DNA of 64,000 bases from Branchiostoma floridae. Taxonomy: Eukaryota > Chordata > Leptocardii > Amphioxiformes > Branchiostomatidae. Location of the stretch: NCBI RefSeq assembly GCF_000003815.2, contig NC_049979.1:31679013-31743012 (forward strand). The letters are read 5' to 3'. Made by a program: the position numbers and the translations under genes. Positions 24,042-36,633 of this stretch are shown here, one piece after another. Every line of letters starts with the position of its first letter. Positions within the stretch are counted from its first letter, which is position 1. Below the pieces are notes generated by a model, which saw only the letters and a list, made by a program, of their open reading frames with translations, ran no database searches and had not been told where the DNA came from.

Positions 24042-24880
24042 TAGTCCAAGATCTGCATCAGCTGCCTTCTGCAGTATTAAGGGGGGATATCTAATAATAG
24101 TATATTTTATAACAACCTTACGTGACCGGGTCGGGAACATTAGGATTACAGAACATTATCATTTTTTCATAACTGTATCCAACATTCGTGAATTGTTCAA
24201 CCTCAAGCATAAAATAAACGGATTCCACTATCGTGTCAACTACTTCAAATGAACTGATATATCATTATAGCAAATGATAAAATTATACGTTCATTTTAAG
24301 TAAGATTGGTATTGCGTAGAGACACTTGGAATTTTTAGCAAAGGATTAGATACCACTGTTTATTCATAGCGTAGCACCTGCTATAAACTTAAGAAATTGA
24401 ATGCTGGGCAACGAAATTAGAACGACACAAAACTTTTTTCGAATCAGATGGACAGATATTTAGAAAACTTCATTGGTAAATTTACAAGACTCACAAGTGG
24501 TGACGATCCTAACACTGAAAAATCATTCAAACCATAACATAACATATAATTGCTAAAAATAAATGCATCTTAAGCTTCCAAAAAGTGTCAGTAGTTCAGG
24601 TAAAAGAAAAGTTAAAGTTTTGTATATTCACAAATGATCCGTCTACATTAACTTACCAAAGTATGCTGGCAATGCATGCAAAAATAATCTACGCCATTCA
24701 CACCAGCGTAAGAGATTATAGAATTACAAAATAAGCTGCATGCTGGCGTATAAGATATGGAATTGGATAAGAAGAATTAAGTTAATTTGTTTGCGTAACA
24801 TTGGCAAAACAAATTAAATTTTTGGGGGTACACGACATAGAGTAAAGAAGGAAGACCTACAGCTTTCCTTCTATGACAAA
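24042..24880. other. Unassigned AT-rich spacer between the NXPE genes
   Basis: No frame, repeat end or RNA recognised. Confidence 0.4.
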
Positions 24881-24889
24881 ACGGTTACA

Positions 24890-25175
24890 CATGTCGAACA
24901 GGCTGACTAACTAGGTGTCACAGGACCAGCAGCTTTCATGGGCTGCATGAGTAAATACACTATATAGGAGAAAATAGCATTTGAGTCATTTAGAAGATAT
25001 AAGTAACACTGTTAGAAATAGTATTATTGACCCTTATTTTATCTCACCTGGATTACGGCTCTGCACTTATGTCCTCAGCCTAAAACTCAGCCAGACAAAC
25101 TACAAGTCGTCGTCCACAAGACAGCGGCTACACTGGCAACTTATGCATGATGGGACGACAACTAACATGACACGG
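24890..25175 (+). mobile_element. Short relic of a non-LTR retrotransposon C-terminus
   Basis: Two frames together read ILSHLDYGSALMSSA and then PDKLQVVVHKTAATLATYA. This is the conserved post-RT segment of CR1/L2-type elements (LDY..AL..S...KLQ..HK.AA.L). Frameshift between the halves; no other part of an element adjoins. Confidence 0.55.
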
Positions 25176-25619
25176 TCACGTGAGGACAAAACTATTGGTT
25201 TTCTTCTAACTGGGAAAAACTAAATTTCAAACAATTGAGAAATATTTCATCACTACACAAAAGCTGTTTTTGTCACTAGAGCATGACTTATTTATATCCC
25301 AATCAAAACTTTGTAACAGATAAGCTTACATAACACGAAATCTGATATTTAAGCATAGTTAATGCATTTTGTAAATGAAGCTTAAACATTTTAACAAAGC
25401 TAAGTAATCTAAGCTACCTTTAAGCTGTCGTAAATACCACAAATAAAACTTAACATTTACGACAAGTTTAAGAACAAAGTAAAGACTGGTTTAAAATATA
25501 GGCATCTTTAAATGGTCTTTTAAGTTGCTTAAATGTTGTAAGGGTTGCGACTGGATGTTGAAGAATCCAAAGCATTATGTTAACCCTAACCAGACTGTAT
25601 TTTTGGCATTTCCTTGTCA

Positions 25620-25800
25620 TTCGACCCCCCTCCCCTTTCGTAATTTCAAAACGAAAAGATCACTAAATTTGCAGGGAGAAATGTGCTCATTAAGTTTTAT
25701 AGTTTCGAAAATGTTTATATCATTAAGACGTAAGTATTAATTCATTGGTTTATGTTATTTTAGATATCATTTTTAGATCGCCATCTTGGATCATCAACAT
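25620..25800 (+). mobile_element. TTAA-type MITE fragment (family 1)
   Basis: CGACCCCCCTCCCCTTTCG, then TTTCAAAACG and CACTAAATTTGCAGGG, match 31525-31590 of the complete copy. A truncated YY1-type CGCCATCTTGGATCA lies at 25779-25793. Confidence 0.5.
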
Positions 25801-26492
25801 GAAATGTCTTAAAGGGACCAGTAAAACTATATAAAGACCAGATAATGTAAACTATGGTCTTCCTTATGCTACCCGTGTAGTTCACATCAGTGGCCTGGCT
25901 GAGAAAGTTTACCAAGTACAAGTTCAAATGATGCTTGAAATCTAGTGACAACAGATAAGAAATTGAATTATGACTACACGTCATAAAGGCATTAGCTTGA
26001 AGAACACTTAGCCCAGAAAATGAAGTAATTATATAATGACAACACTGGGTTGCTATTCAGTGTGAGGCATTGGCTGACAGTTATATATACAGTTCTACAG
26101 ATCATAGGTCTATTCTGGTTTCTTACTATAAGTCAAGTATTACTATAAGTCATGTTCCTACACAAACACAACTCATGAGAGCTAATTCAGCTGTAAGGAT
26201 AGACATTTTCAAGTTCGAAATGTAGATTTAAATACATGCTTTCATACAATTTTGACAAGGCTGATTTGAAATTTGAAGAAAGTTATTTCTTCCAAAAACT
26301 GCAAATAGTATTATCTTATTACCCTGTTCTGGCCAACACTCGTAGAGACCATCTCTATAAAAGCTAGACGATCATCCAGACTAATATGTGCTCTACGGAA
26401 GAGGATTCCGAAGGATCTACTTCTAAGACTATACACTATAATCACAAGACCGAGTCTCGAGTATGCCGACATTAATATTGCCTGTGTAATAA

Positions 26493-27065
26493 TGGCAAAC
26501 ATCGATATACGCCTGGGGTCAGTTTTGACCCCATACGGTGGTTTGAGGGTTAAACATTTAAGTTTTAAGGTTTTCTTAGCAAATAACAGTTGTTAATCAC
26601 ATTTTATGAAATTCAACGTAAATTTCATGACTCAATATTCATAATTGATGCTAATTTGAAGACGCCATCAGCCAAAATCCAAGATGGCGGCCGAGATTAC
26701 CTAGATGACGTCATAATGTCGTCATATAAAATGATAATAGCACAAAAGTTGTTGCAATAATTTTGGCTTACAAGTACATCATTCTCTGAAAATTTCGTGA
26801 TCCTACGATAAGTAGTTTAGGTGTGGGTCGCAAAAGTTTGTTTAAAAAATGCTGGAGTCAGTTTTGACTCCACTGGACCATGCATAAACTCTCTAGGATA
26901 ACATAATCAACAATGAGCCAATCTCGGTAAAAACGTATAAGAAGTTATAGGACATATATACAAACAAACTCGTGGAAGGAAATTTGTTTTCGACCAGATA
27001 TGTCATAATGGCACACATCGATATACGTCTGGGGTCAGTTTTGACCCCATACGGTGGTTTGAGGG
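26493..27065 (-). mobile_element. TTAA-type MITE (family 2, reverse) with duplicated end
   Basis: The end sequence ACCCCATACGGTGGTTTG followed by AGGG and TTAA occurs twice, ending at 26549 and 27065. The body at 26554-27065 is the reversed left half of the family-2 element (CCAAGATGGCGGCC at 26679-26692 and a decayed CRE). TTAA lies at 26550-26553 and 27066-27069. The opposite inverted end is missing. Confidence 0.65.
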
Positions 27066-27901
27066 TTAATATGTAACATTTCCTGTCTACCTATGGGATA
27101 TGGCTATCCCTATCAGTTGACCTCAGCAGACCCAACCATCCCCCTGATCACAGCTTCCTGGGACTTGACCCAAATTACATTTCACATTCATGGAGGCTGT
27201 GTAAACATGCCTAGCATGCCTGTGTAAACATGCCTGTGCAATTCCTAGAATTTTTGCAGACTGAACATAATATATACCATTTGGCTTGCCCATGAGGCGT
27301 TGTCAAAATTGGTTATTCCTGAATTCTGTGTGAAAAACTATGTATGAATAACACGCCATTGTATCAAAGTTCATGTGCTGTATTTGTACAAATTTGTGGC
27401 AGATGCGAACGTAGATTATACCCTTCGGCATCTCTTTGAAAATCTTTCTTTTCAGATTTTTTTTTTTGGATAACTGTTTCCGATGTACCGATTTGTTACT
27501 AATCCGTTGTCGGATTTGCCTGCATTCGCCTGTATTCGCCCAAAATACAAAGAAATACCTGTACGTATTTACCAGGATTCCAGGTCATTTCGTGCAGTTC
27601 TCATAAATATTAATAAGCATGGCGCCCCTGCTCAGGCTGAATAGAAAGGGTTGATATCTTAAGGCATTGCCACGTGAATCAACCCTGTGTAGACACATAC
27701 CGTCGTAAAGCGGTAAATATGCCAGTTTAATGTTTTATTGTTGAATAGCTTCATAGTAATCCCATGCTCACAATTAGTTTAGTGGAAATAGTGCATAAAA
27801 GTAACCTGCATCTTTGTATAGGGGAAAATATTGGTAAAATTAATTATGTCTTGCTGGCATTTATGTGTTATCTATATTTTTACCACTCAGCTCTTTATTC
27901 C

Positions 27902-27970
27902 ATGGGGAAATTCAAGCTACTGTTGGCTATCATCGTTTGTCTGGCCTGCCTCGCTCCATTAGTTTATCAG
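27902..27970 (+). CDS. NXPE-B exon 1 (signal anchor)
   Basis: Twenty-three codons starting at CCATGG and ending TATCAG|GTAGAT, in phase 0. The hydrophobic core LLLAIIVCLACLAPLV follows two lysines. In-frame codons upstream extend the frame to 27764, but the first-ATG choice there would bury the hydrophobic segment. Confidence 0.8.
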
Positions 27971-30900
27971 GTAGATTTCTCTTATATGCTTTGTAGGTTA
28001 ACTCGTTAATTCGTCGTTTTAAGAACAGTGTATCTAAGGACATTAAGTCGCCGGAAAGTGGTTTTAAACTTAATTTTAAAAAAAGGAAACAATAGAATAA
28101 GATGTGCTAGTTATTTCTTAGTTTTCCAGATGTTAAATAGAGAAAGGACGTGCACAATGTCATGCAACAGATTTCACTTCATTTTCCAGATTCAGTTTAA
28201 GAGTGTCATAAATGAAAGAAACTACCGAACACCGTTGTCAGTCCAGTCAAAAGATAACCGAGAAGACAGACTTACTTCTCAGTGGCGTTACAAAAATGGT
28301 TCAGTCAACTTTAGTATGGTCACTCAAAACTTCATTGTCAGTATTGTCAACCCTCAAGCGGTGTACCAAGTTGGGCAACTACTTTTGATCAAAATTGTTG
28401 CAAAGGATTCAAAGGGTCGTGTGAAATCATATGGAGGAGATTTTCTTCGAACCAAGCTTTACAGCAACGTCCCGGTTCAGGCTAGTACCGCTGGAAGAGT
28501 CACAGACTTTAAAAATGGAACTTATATCGCCAGATTTTTTCTGAGTTGGCCAGGAATACTCTTCGTTTCAGTGCAACTCATACATTCAAGCGAGGCTGTG
28601 CAGGTTTTGAAAAGAATCCGTGACACAGCACCGGTAAGGCGAATCATGGTGTGCGGCTTTCTGGATGAAAAAAGAAACGTATCTGAGTGGACGCCTTGTA
28701 CAAATAATGTTGGTAAACACGTTAATCTCCGGGACGTTTGTGAATATTCCAAACCAGCTTTTAATGTATCATTCCATTGCCAACGACCGACACGTCCAAT
28801 TCGCTGTGGATCCATCACGGTGTGTCATCGTGACCGTACGGGTACTTCAACCTTGCAAGATGAGATTGTCACTGCAGATGAAAAAAAGCTGTTCCCGAGG
28901 TAACTATTATTACTAAGAGCATTGGTCGCATTTAAGCAAAAGCAAATTATGGTTTACTCCAGTTCACCTTAACCGTCAAACCATATTTTTTTACTTATCT
29001 TACCGTGTGGGGTCTAAACTAACCCCATAACGTGTTGTACAAATACAGATTTTTCTGTGACTTTTTTGTGATTTGTATATAAGTATAGTTTTACGGCCAA
29101 TGAGGCTATGGGACCGATGAGGTGAGGTGATAGTTTTATTAATCTATGTGGGACAGTTTGACTTAATAAGGTGTAAATAATTCCAGGTCATTATCATAAT
29201 TAATGCAAAAGATGATAAGGACCACATTTTGCACTAACTCCGTTCAGACGAAATATGAGTTTTTCTAATGCTCGTACTAACTTAAATGTCTCATAGCTGC
29301 TAAAAGTCTTACGCTAGGGACGCGAGAATATTTTCAGAAAATGCTGAAACATATCCTGGGACGGGGGCTTCGTAATTTCAAAACGGCTTGGGTTACAATC
29401 ACCGAATTAAGAGGGGATGATGTAAGAGTAAGGTTTTATACTTTTCTGTAAGTTTGGTATCGTTATGATGTAACATGACGTAATTATGACGTGATAATGT
29501 CATTTTAGGCTAAAATCGTCTACATATGAAATTTCCGCTAAACGTAAAGGTATTAAAGGTAACGGTGACTTTAAAGGTTATCTTATTGATGTCTAAGTCT
29601 TCCAAGTCTTTTATTGCTCATGACGACGACGACGCCAATATGGCGTCAGAAAATGACGTCATTTATCCTCCATCTTGGATCGACAAGCTTGAATTTTCTA
29701 AAATACAATTTTTTATTCCACATGTAACCCCAAAACCCAATGGAAGTGGACTAAAAAGGTTCAAATGGTTGTGTTTCGTAAGAAAATGAAAGATTTTGGC
29801 GAAATTTGAGTAAAAATAACATGTTTTTATCGTTGAAAATGGCATTGTCCGCCATACTGGGTTTTGAGCCATGAGTAATCAAATTAGCACAAATTATGAA
29901 TAATAAATGCTAATTGTAACGTAGAATTACACAGGATCTTAATGATATAGATAAATAAGTTTGGTTTAGCAATAAAAGTAAGAAATAATTCAAACTAAAA
30001 TGAATAAATTTTGTAAAATATGCCTATCAGAATCCCGTTAAAAATTAAAAACTAAATTTTTTTCTCAGAATTGTTGCTTACAATATTTTAGGAAAAGTCA
30101 TCAAGTTTCGTAGTCCTAGCACACGTCTTTCGGTAGTTATATGACGTCAAAGTTTGCGCAGGCACTTTTAGCCCCCCCCCCCCACCGTCTGGATAGGGTT
30201 TTCTTGGCAAACAACACTTGACATCTAATGACATTTAACCCTCAAACCACCGTATGAGGTCAAAACTTACCCCAGACGTATATTAATATGTGCCATTAAG
30301 ACATTTCCAGTTGAAAACAAATTTTCTCCCATGAGTTTGTTCGTATATATGTCTTATAACTTATCATACGTTTTTACAGAGATTGGCTCATTGTTGATTA
30401 AGTTATTAAAGAAAGTTTATGTATATCAAAACTGACACCAGCAGTTTTTTAAACAAACTTTTGACACCCACACCTAAACTACTTATTGTATGATCACGAA
30501 TTTTTTAGAGAAGGATGTACATGTGCAAAATTGCGAGATTATCGTAACAACTTTTGTGTCATTATTATGTAATATGACGACGCTATGACGTCATTTGGCT
30601 TAAATTGGCCGCCATCTTGGATTCTGACTGATGACGTCATCAAAATAGCATAGATTATGAATACCAAATCATGAAATTTACATTGAATATTATAATATGT
30701 CATGAACTAGTGTGTTTAGCCAAGAAAACCTTAAAACTTGAATGTTTAAGCCAAAATTAGAACATTGCGTAATAAATATGCCTGTCGGAACTGCGTTGCC
30801 ATGGCAACGTAGAAAATGATGAACTTTTTTATTCACTTCAATAGCTCGCTATTAACATTTTCTCACAAAGTACCAAGTTTGGTGGCCCTAGTATAAGTTA

Positions 30901-33900
30901 TTCAGGGGCCAAGTGACTTTGAAGTTGGTGCAGGCATAAAAAAACCTTACCCGGTCTGAGTAGCATTAGTGCAAATGCGGTCCCATGATCTTTTGCATAT
31001 ATTATGATAATGAGCTAAAATTATTCTCACGTAATCATTTCAAACTGTGACAAATAGATTGATAAAGCTTTACATATATACTATCGCAAAAAGAGTCACA
31101 AGATCTGATTTTTGTGCAAAACGTTATGGGGTCAGTTTTGACCCCATACGGTAATCTACGTCACAAAAAGGTACGGTAGTTTGAGGGTTAAGGTGCGATT
31201 TCATAATTTAACATTGATAGTTTATTTCAGTTTGATGACGCCATCGATCAAATTTCAAGATGGCTACCCATATTAGCTAGATGACGTCTTAACCCTATTC
31301 AGACTGGACTTTTTAGGCCTTTCCTGGACTGGGGTAATCTCCAAGCAGATCCTACAACGGCATAATATAGTACCAAACTGGCCAAGGAGTGTAGTCAGCC
31401 AAGAGGTGTGCATTTCACGGTAGCAAAACACACTCCTAAGCCGGCTTTACTCCTCTGGCAGCTTTTGATACTGTCTATGCTACCGTAGGATCTTCTTCGA
31501 GATTAGGACGGGGGGCGGTGGTCATTCGACCCCCATTCATATTTTCAAAACGGCATACTGTACGATCACCGAATTTGCAGGGGGGGTGTTCATCGAGTTT
31601 TATAATTCCTAAAATTTTCATATCATTATGACGTCAAGTGACGTTATTAAGACGTCATTAATTGATATTTTTGCTAAAACGGGGAGTTCCCATAATACCT
31701 TAATATCTCACTCAAAAAGTTATTAATAAAGGTTTTTTTTTCAATATTTCAGTATCATAAGACTTCTGTTGTCAAAGGCCGACGCAACGACGTCAAAATG
31801 ACGTCATGGAATGACGTCATCTGTAGTTTAGCTTTCCGCTATCTTTATTTACCAACCTTAATTTTTCAAGATACATTTTTGTATATAGTGCTAAAACCCC
31901 ATTAAAATGGATTTAAAACGTTCACATGAATGTTTTCTGTAAGAAAATACCAAGTAGTGATAAAATCTGAGTGAATCTTTTTAGTTGTGTTAGATATTAA
32001 ATATATATGAAAAGAAGTTTATTTCAGGAAAAAATCTTAAAATCCCATTGTTCAAACCAATATTAGTGATTTTGTAAAATTTGCCTTTCAGAAACCCGTT
32101 GCCATAGCAACGCGAAAAATCATAAACTTACCCATTTTTTTAAAACTTGTGGCCAACAATATTTTAGGAAATCTCACTAAGTTTGGTTATTCTAGCGCAA
32201 GCCGTTTGGGAGCTATATGAGTTTAAATTTGGCGCAGACACTTTTAGCCCCCACGTCTGGATATGGTTAATGTCGAATCAAATGATAATGACACATTTTT
32301 TTTTTATATGTATGCTATTGTATGAAAATTCGGTGATCAAAGAATGAGTAGTTTAATTTGCTGGGGTCAGTTTTGAAAACACTGGATCATGCATAAACTT
32401 ACTAGAATATTTTAATATACCCAATCTCGGTAAAATGTATTAGAAGTTAGAAGAGATGTATAAGAACAAACCCATGGAAGAAATTTTGCTTTATACCAGA
32501 AATGTCCCAATGGGGTTACTATTGGCCTTTCGGTATGTTGAGGGTTTAATCGGTCTGGAAACGTATGTTTATAGTTTTTTTTTTATAAACGAATATGTAA
32601 TTTTGGGATGTAAACTGCACAAAGGGTATTTTCAAATTGCTAATTTTCAATAAATTCGAAACCACCCTAGATGTCGTTTTAAGGAGTCCCATACTCAACA
32701 AAAGAGTATTACTTTGTAAAAGATACCAACTTGGAAGTAAAACATCCATGATACTTTACATTACACTATAAAGGACCCACTAGTCCCAGGTACATAAAAC
32801 AGCATGCAGCGTTTTCCTAAAAATCTCACGTACTTTTTTTTATCAAATTTAGTTTAGCTTATGACTGGATATGTTTTGTCTGATGTTTGGTTATAGATAC
32901 AATTTGAGTAGCGATGTTTTTTGGTTTGATACATTGGTGTGCACATCGCCCAAATTTATGCCTAATATATTACGATGAAAGAAGTGTCTATAAAAAAATC
33001 TACAGGATTTACTTTTATTAAAGCACCCCGCATAGTTCACGATGAAATTGAAACGTGAAAACTGATTGTGAATTTATTGATACATAAGTCTATTTCAAAA
33101 ACACTCCCTTCTAGGCTTTATCAACCCTTTCAGAAAAAGAATTTACGTTTAAGTGCAGATAATGGTTAAAAAAATGGTTAAACTTCCATGGCCTAATTAC
33201 CACAGACAGGCATAAGGCAAACGTGACCGTAAACCATATGAGTGGTCCTCTACCTGGACCAAACAGGATAAGGGACTTGTTAAGGGGGTAATTGGCAATT
33301 GGCTAATTTAAGTGTATTTCGATTTTTTTACAGTTGAAACAATTAGATTTAGACATGAAATTTATTTTTAATCATGATTGATAATTTTTTTTAAATGTTT
33401 CCAATACATGTTATACCTAACATTCATAATTATCAGTAAGTAAATAAAGAGAAGTCAAACATATTTTTAAAAAAAACACGATCGACAAAGACGTGCGATA
33501 TCTTAAAATAAACTACATCTTAGAAAGGAATGAAAATAAAATTAGCTGGTTATTTCCAGGCGGTGATTAAAACTACATTATTTTTAGTTGTCTATGTTTT
33601 TTTCTTTGGGAGAAGAATTACTGTTTCTGAGATTTATGCCTTTATAGATTTTTTTTTTTATTTGCTGAGCTCCGACAGAGAAAAATCAACCCTGACGCCA
33701 GCCCTTTATATAATTTCCAGTAAGAAAGGGGGCGTTCGTGTTGATTTAAGGGTTGTAGAATATGGGTGTAGTAGTAGCAAGGGCATGTTTCCACTATACT
33801 TATGAATACAAACTGTAGTTGTTAACAACTGCCAAACTTGTGTGAGGCAGTTAAAGTAAGCTATAGAAATCATAATTATAGTATTGTGGTCTTTATTAGC

Positions 33901-35850
33901 TTTTTCCGTCTTATCAGCAGAGTGATGCATATTTTATCAACTTGAGGTTAAAACTACAATATTCATATTTTAACTATTGTATGACTCTAACATCAACGTC
34001 TTGTACTTTGCATCGTAGGGATCTGAGCTTGAAGGAAACTTCGTCTAGCAGCATCGAAATTCAAGCTAAAGGCATCCGTAGGTGTCTAATTTCATAATTA
34101 TTTTGATCAAGTTTTAGTACACAATTTCGCTTTGATTTCATCAATATTTTCCCCAAAAAAGGTCCTTAGTTGTACACCAAAACCTGAAAAATACAAGTCC
34201 TAAGCCCTACGTAGTGAGAATTAGTGATTAATGTACATATATGGAAAGTTTTTAGTTTATTTTCATGTTCGTTTGGGTTATGTAGTAACACATGTATTTC
34301 TAATATTGTAGATAGCAGAATTGATAGAAGATAACAGATCCTAGCTGGTAGGTCATTATGTATGACGCCTTTTTTAACTTGAGTAAACAAAAGAACGCTT
34401 AGCACTATAACAGACATCGATGTTAGCTACTCTAGTTAAAGTATTTGTTACAAGGCATGAAAAAATGATGAAAGTTTAAGAGAAACAACCCCTTTCCACA
34501 CGGTTCCAGTTAATAGAGTCCTGTAAATAATGTTATAAAGATGGTAATTTGTGTCATAATGAAGTCGAATTTGATTGAAGAGATTCAAATTACATTTTAC
34601 ATTATGTCTGAAATTGCGTGGCCATACCAAAATTAGTTTAGGAAGTAACCAGATTACCTACCCCCGTCCGATGATACAGTTTAGTGTATAGAGTAGGGAA
34701 ACCCCCTTTCATAAGGTAAAGAGGGTTGTAGACACCAAGATCAATTGTGGTCTAAATCCAAAGATGCACAGCCGTTTCCTTCTTCAAGGCAATGAAATAT
34801 AATACTACATATTACGGTGCCAATTTTAAATGTTAACGGTTTTTCAAAAGGAGGCTGGTACTTCCTGTTATGTAGAATTGGTATACCATCTTTGATGGCA
34901 ATTTTTTATCAACATGTTTACATTGTGTGGTGTTTTATCCCAGTTAAACTAAGACCTTGAAAATCTAGAGATACAAAATAAACGTACACGGCGTACAAAC
35001 AGTCTGTTATCCTTTCACAGATTGATGATATAACTCAGTAAATCGTCTCTATGAATTTTTGGGTTTTCCAGGTGTGACCAAGAAAGTAACAGGAAGCACG
35101 CTACCAGTCTGCGCTCCTCGCCTGGCTGAGGCAGCGTCTGAAGGCTACTGGTTCAACGGAACCTGGAATTGTCTGAGATGCCAAACAAGACGGTTTCCAT
35201 CAGCTCGGTCAATGTTAGACTGTCTTCAACACAAATCATTGTATTTTTTCGGGGATTCCACGACCAGGCAGTGGTGGGCCTATTTAACGGAATTTATTGG
35301 CCTAGGTCGCAGTGGAGATGTTCCCCAAATTATTAACATAGCTTCATCCTCAAGCAGAGAATATAATGTCAGCTTGAAATATAGGTTTCACTACTTTCCA
35401 AAAAATGTAAACGTAAAAAATATAGATGTTAATACTCTCGGTTATGTAGCAGAAGGCATTGATGAAATTGTAGGTGGTCCAAATGTTGTGATAATTGTAG
35501 GGTTATGGGCACACTTTATGGCTGAACCTATGGAAACCTTCCGTTCACGAGTTTGGGGTATTCGTCACGCCATAGAAAGACTGCATAGCCGCTATCCAGA
35601 CACATTGGTCATTTGGCGAACTAGTAACACCAATCACCACGATCGGCTCAGTCATTTTGTAGAAAACAGCGATTGGTATGGCTACCAACTTTTTTTGGAA
35701 GTGAAAAAAATCCTGGAAGACGTAAACGTTGCGATCCTAGATGTATGGGAAATGTCGGAGTCTATGTGGCATGACGCTATAATGCACCCACCTAAGGAGG
35801 TTATCAAGGAACATGTGAATATGCTACTGTCTTACATATGCCCTGCTTAA
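27902..35850 (+). CDS. NXPE family protein B (neurexophilin-like plus PC-esterase-like domains)
   Basis: Four exons (27902-27970, 28190-28899, 34019-34077, 35072-35850) join without a break to 538 residues, normal for NXPE proteins (~540-560). The start at 27902 has a good context (CCATGG) and gives GKFKLLLAIIVCLACLAPL, a signal peptide or type II anchor. Residues ~24-260 are the neurexophilin/Ig-like region (IKIVAKD, KSYGGDF, KLYSN, LIHSSEAVQVL, cysteine pairs). Residues ~280-538 are the PC-esterase-like domain with GDSTTRQWW, VIWRTSN and terminal HPP. Expected in the secretory pathway; substrate unknown. A candidate poly(A) signal AATAAA lies at ~36154. Head-to-head paralogue of NXPE-A. Confidence 0.9.
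28190..28899 (+). CDS. NXPE-B exon 2 (neurexophilin-like region)
   Basis: The acceptor is CATTTTCCAG at 28189 and the donor CCGAG|GTAACT. 710 nt, phase 0 in and two bases out, the same as NXPE-A exon 2. The open frame upstream of 28190 is intron sequence. Confidence 0.88.
29350..30198 (+). mobile_element. TTAA-type MITE (family 1) in NXPE-B intron 2
   Basis: It follows the complete 48710-49630 copy from CTTCGTAATTTCAAAACGGC to the C-rich end CCACCGTCTGGATAGGG. It contains a CRE palindrome and CTCCATCTTGGATCGAC near 29670. The left end is missing and the right TTAA has changed to TTTT. Confidence 0.7.
30239..31187 (+). mobile_element. Complete TTAA-type MITE (family 2)
   Basis: Flanked by TTAA at 30235-30238 and 31188-31191. 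The ends are CCCTCAAACCACCGTA and, inverted, TACGGTAGTTTGAGGG. 949 bp. It carries YY1-type CCGCCATCTTGGAT at 30609-30622, a CRE at 30632-30639 and a perfect X-box GTTGCCATGGCAAC at 30795-30808. No coding capacity. Confidence 0.85.
31192..32545 (-). mobile_element. TTAA-type MITE (family 2, reverse) carrying a nested family-1 MITE
   Basis: 31192-31288 and 32271-32545 together reproduce the order seen at 26630-27065: TTCAAGATGGCTACC, then ATGACGTC, then the segment with GGATCATGCATAAAC, ending GTTGAGGG. The join GACGTCTTAATGTCG shows that the family-1 element entered at a TTAA inside this copy. Confidence 0.65.
31293..32266 (+). mobile_element. Complete TTAA-type MITE (family 1), nested
   Basis: TTAA flanks at 31289-31292 and 32267-32270. 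The ends are CCCTATTCAGACTGG and ACGTCTGGATATGG, the second diverged. 974 bp. It contains several TGACGTCA palindromes and a one-base-changed X-box (GTTGCCATAGCAAC) near 32098. Confidence 0.8.
32550..34018. other. NXPE-B intron 2, remainder
   Basis: AT-rich. Frames at 33530-33805 are hydrophobic by base composition and have no splice context. No repeat end recognised. Confidence 0.45.
34019..34077 (+). CDS. NXPE-B micro-exon 3 (59 nt)
   Basis: It runs between TCGTAG and donor GTAGGT: one base, 19 codons (DLSLKETSSSSIEIQAKGI) and one base. It is the only small exon seen that restores the phase between exons 2 and 4, and it aligns with the NXPE-A micro-exon. Confidence 0.78.
35072..35850 (+). 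CDS. NXPE-B terminal exon (PC-esterase-like domain)
   Basis: It opens after GGGTTTTCCAG and closes with TAA at 35848-35850, coding for 258 residues. Key motifs are CLRCQTRRFPS, FFGDSTTRQWW, VVIIVGLWAHF, VWGIRHAIERLHSRYPDT, VIWRTSN and MHPPKEVI. The frame is intact. Confidence 0.92.
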
Positions 35851-36179
35851 ACAGAAATACCAAAGTCTTTTAAAACTTTTATCAGATAGACAAAATATAC
35901 TCTAAAATATTAATTTTACCCATCATTGCATGGGCCCATTTTGCTTTGTATCTTTGATGTTGGCTTGAAGTTATCGCCTGCAGGTTGCTGTAATAACGAT
36001 ATTCCTGAAAGATCTCATGGAAATCAGATAATTAACAAAAGCTACTTATATTTCATCATTTTGAAAATTTCAACAATGCAATACAGAGGGTATTCAGAAG
36101 TTCTGATGTTCGGAGCCATGGAACAAACATACAGTATGTAGTTGAATATATGGAATAAAGTAGCACATGAACCTTCAAG

Positions 36180-36420
36180 CAGCCGACCTTTTGTTGCGAC
36201 TAAAATCACCAAGTTGGGTCAGAACGGACCCCCAATTTTTTTATTAATAAAATCAATTTGGGTTGCCATGGCATATTTTGGCCAAATTCCTATTTAAACA
36301 AGGTTATCTTGGTAAACTACACTTGATTTTTAACAACAAATAAATTCTATGAAATTCAATGTAATTTCATAATTCAAAATTTTTAATTTATGTCTTGACG
36401 GTAGAAAAAAAATCTGTTTT
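36180..36420 (-). mobile_element. TTAA-type MITE fragment (family 2, ACCCGAG-like subfamily)
   Basis: It reads in reverse along the 57700-57184 copy: GCCGACCTTTTG, then GGTTGCCATGGCA (broken X-box), then AAGGTTATCTTGGTAAA. Both ends are eroded. Confidence 0.45.
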
Positions 36421-36633
36421 AAAGATACTAATACTGATAAATATTAACAAATACCCATACCTTAGAAAAAAGTACACAGTCGACGTTATAAAGTTACTAC
36501 TATTACTTTGAACTGCGCATATTCCAATATTGTATGTATGTATGTATGTATGCTTAAAGAAGACCAGAATTACTCGAAAACGTCTAGATGCATTGGGTAG
36601 ATCTTACAAAGAACTGAAAACGATTAGATTTTG

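Noticed and set aside
29526..29789. 87-codon frame, with a relative at 48901-49176
   Set aside because: Both lie at the same position in family-1 MITEs; similarity reflects the repeat, and other copies are closed.
33530..33805. 91-codon hydrophobic frame in NXPE-B intron 2
   Set aside because: T-rich composition explains the hydrophobicity; phases do not fit the NXPE-B exons.
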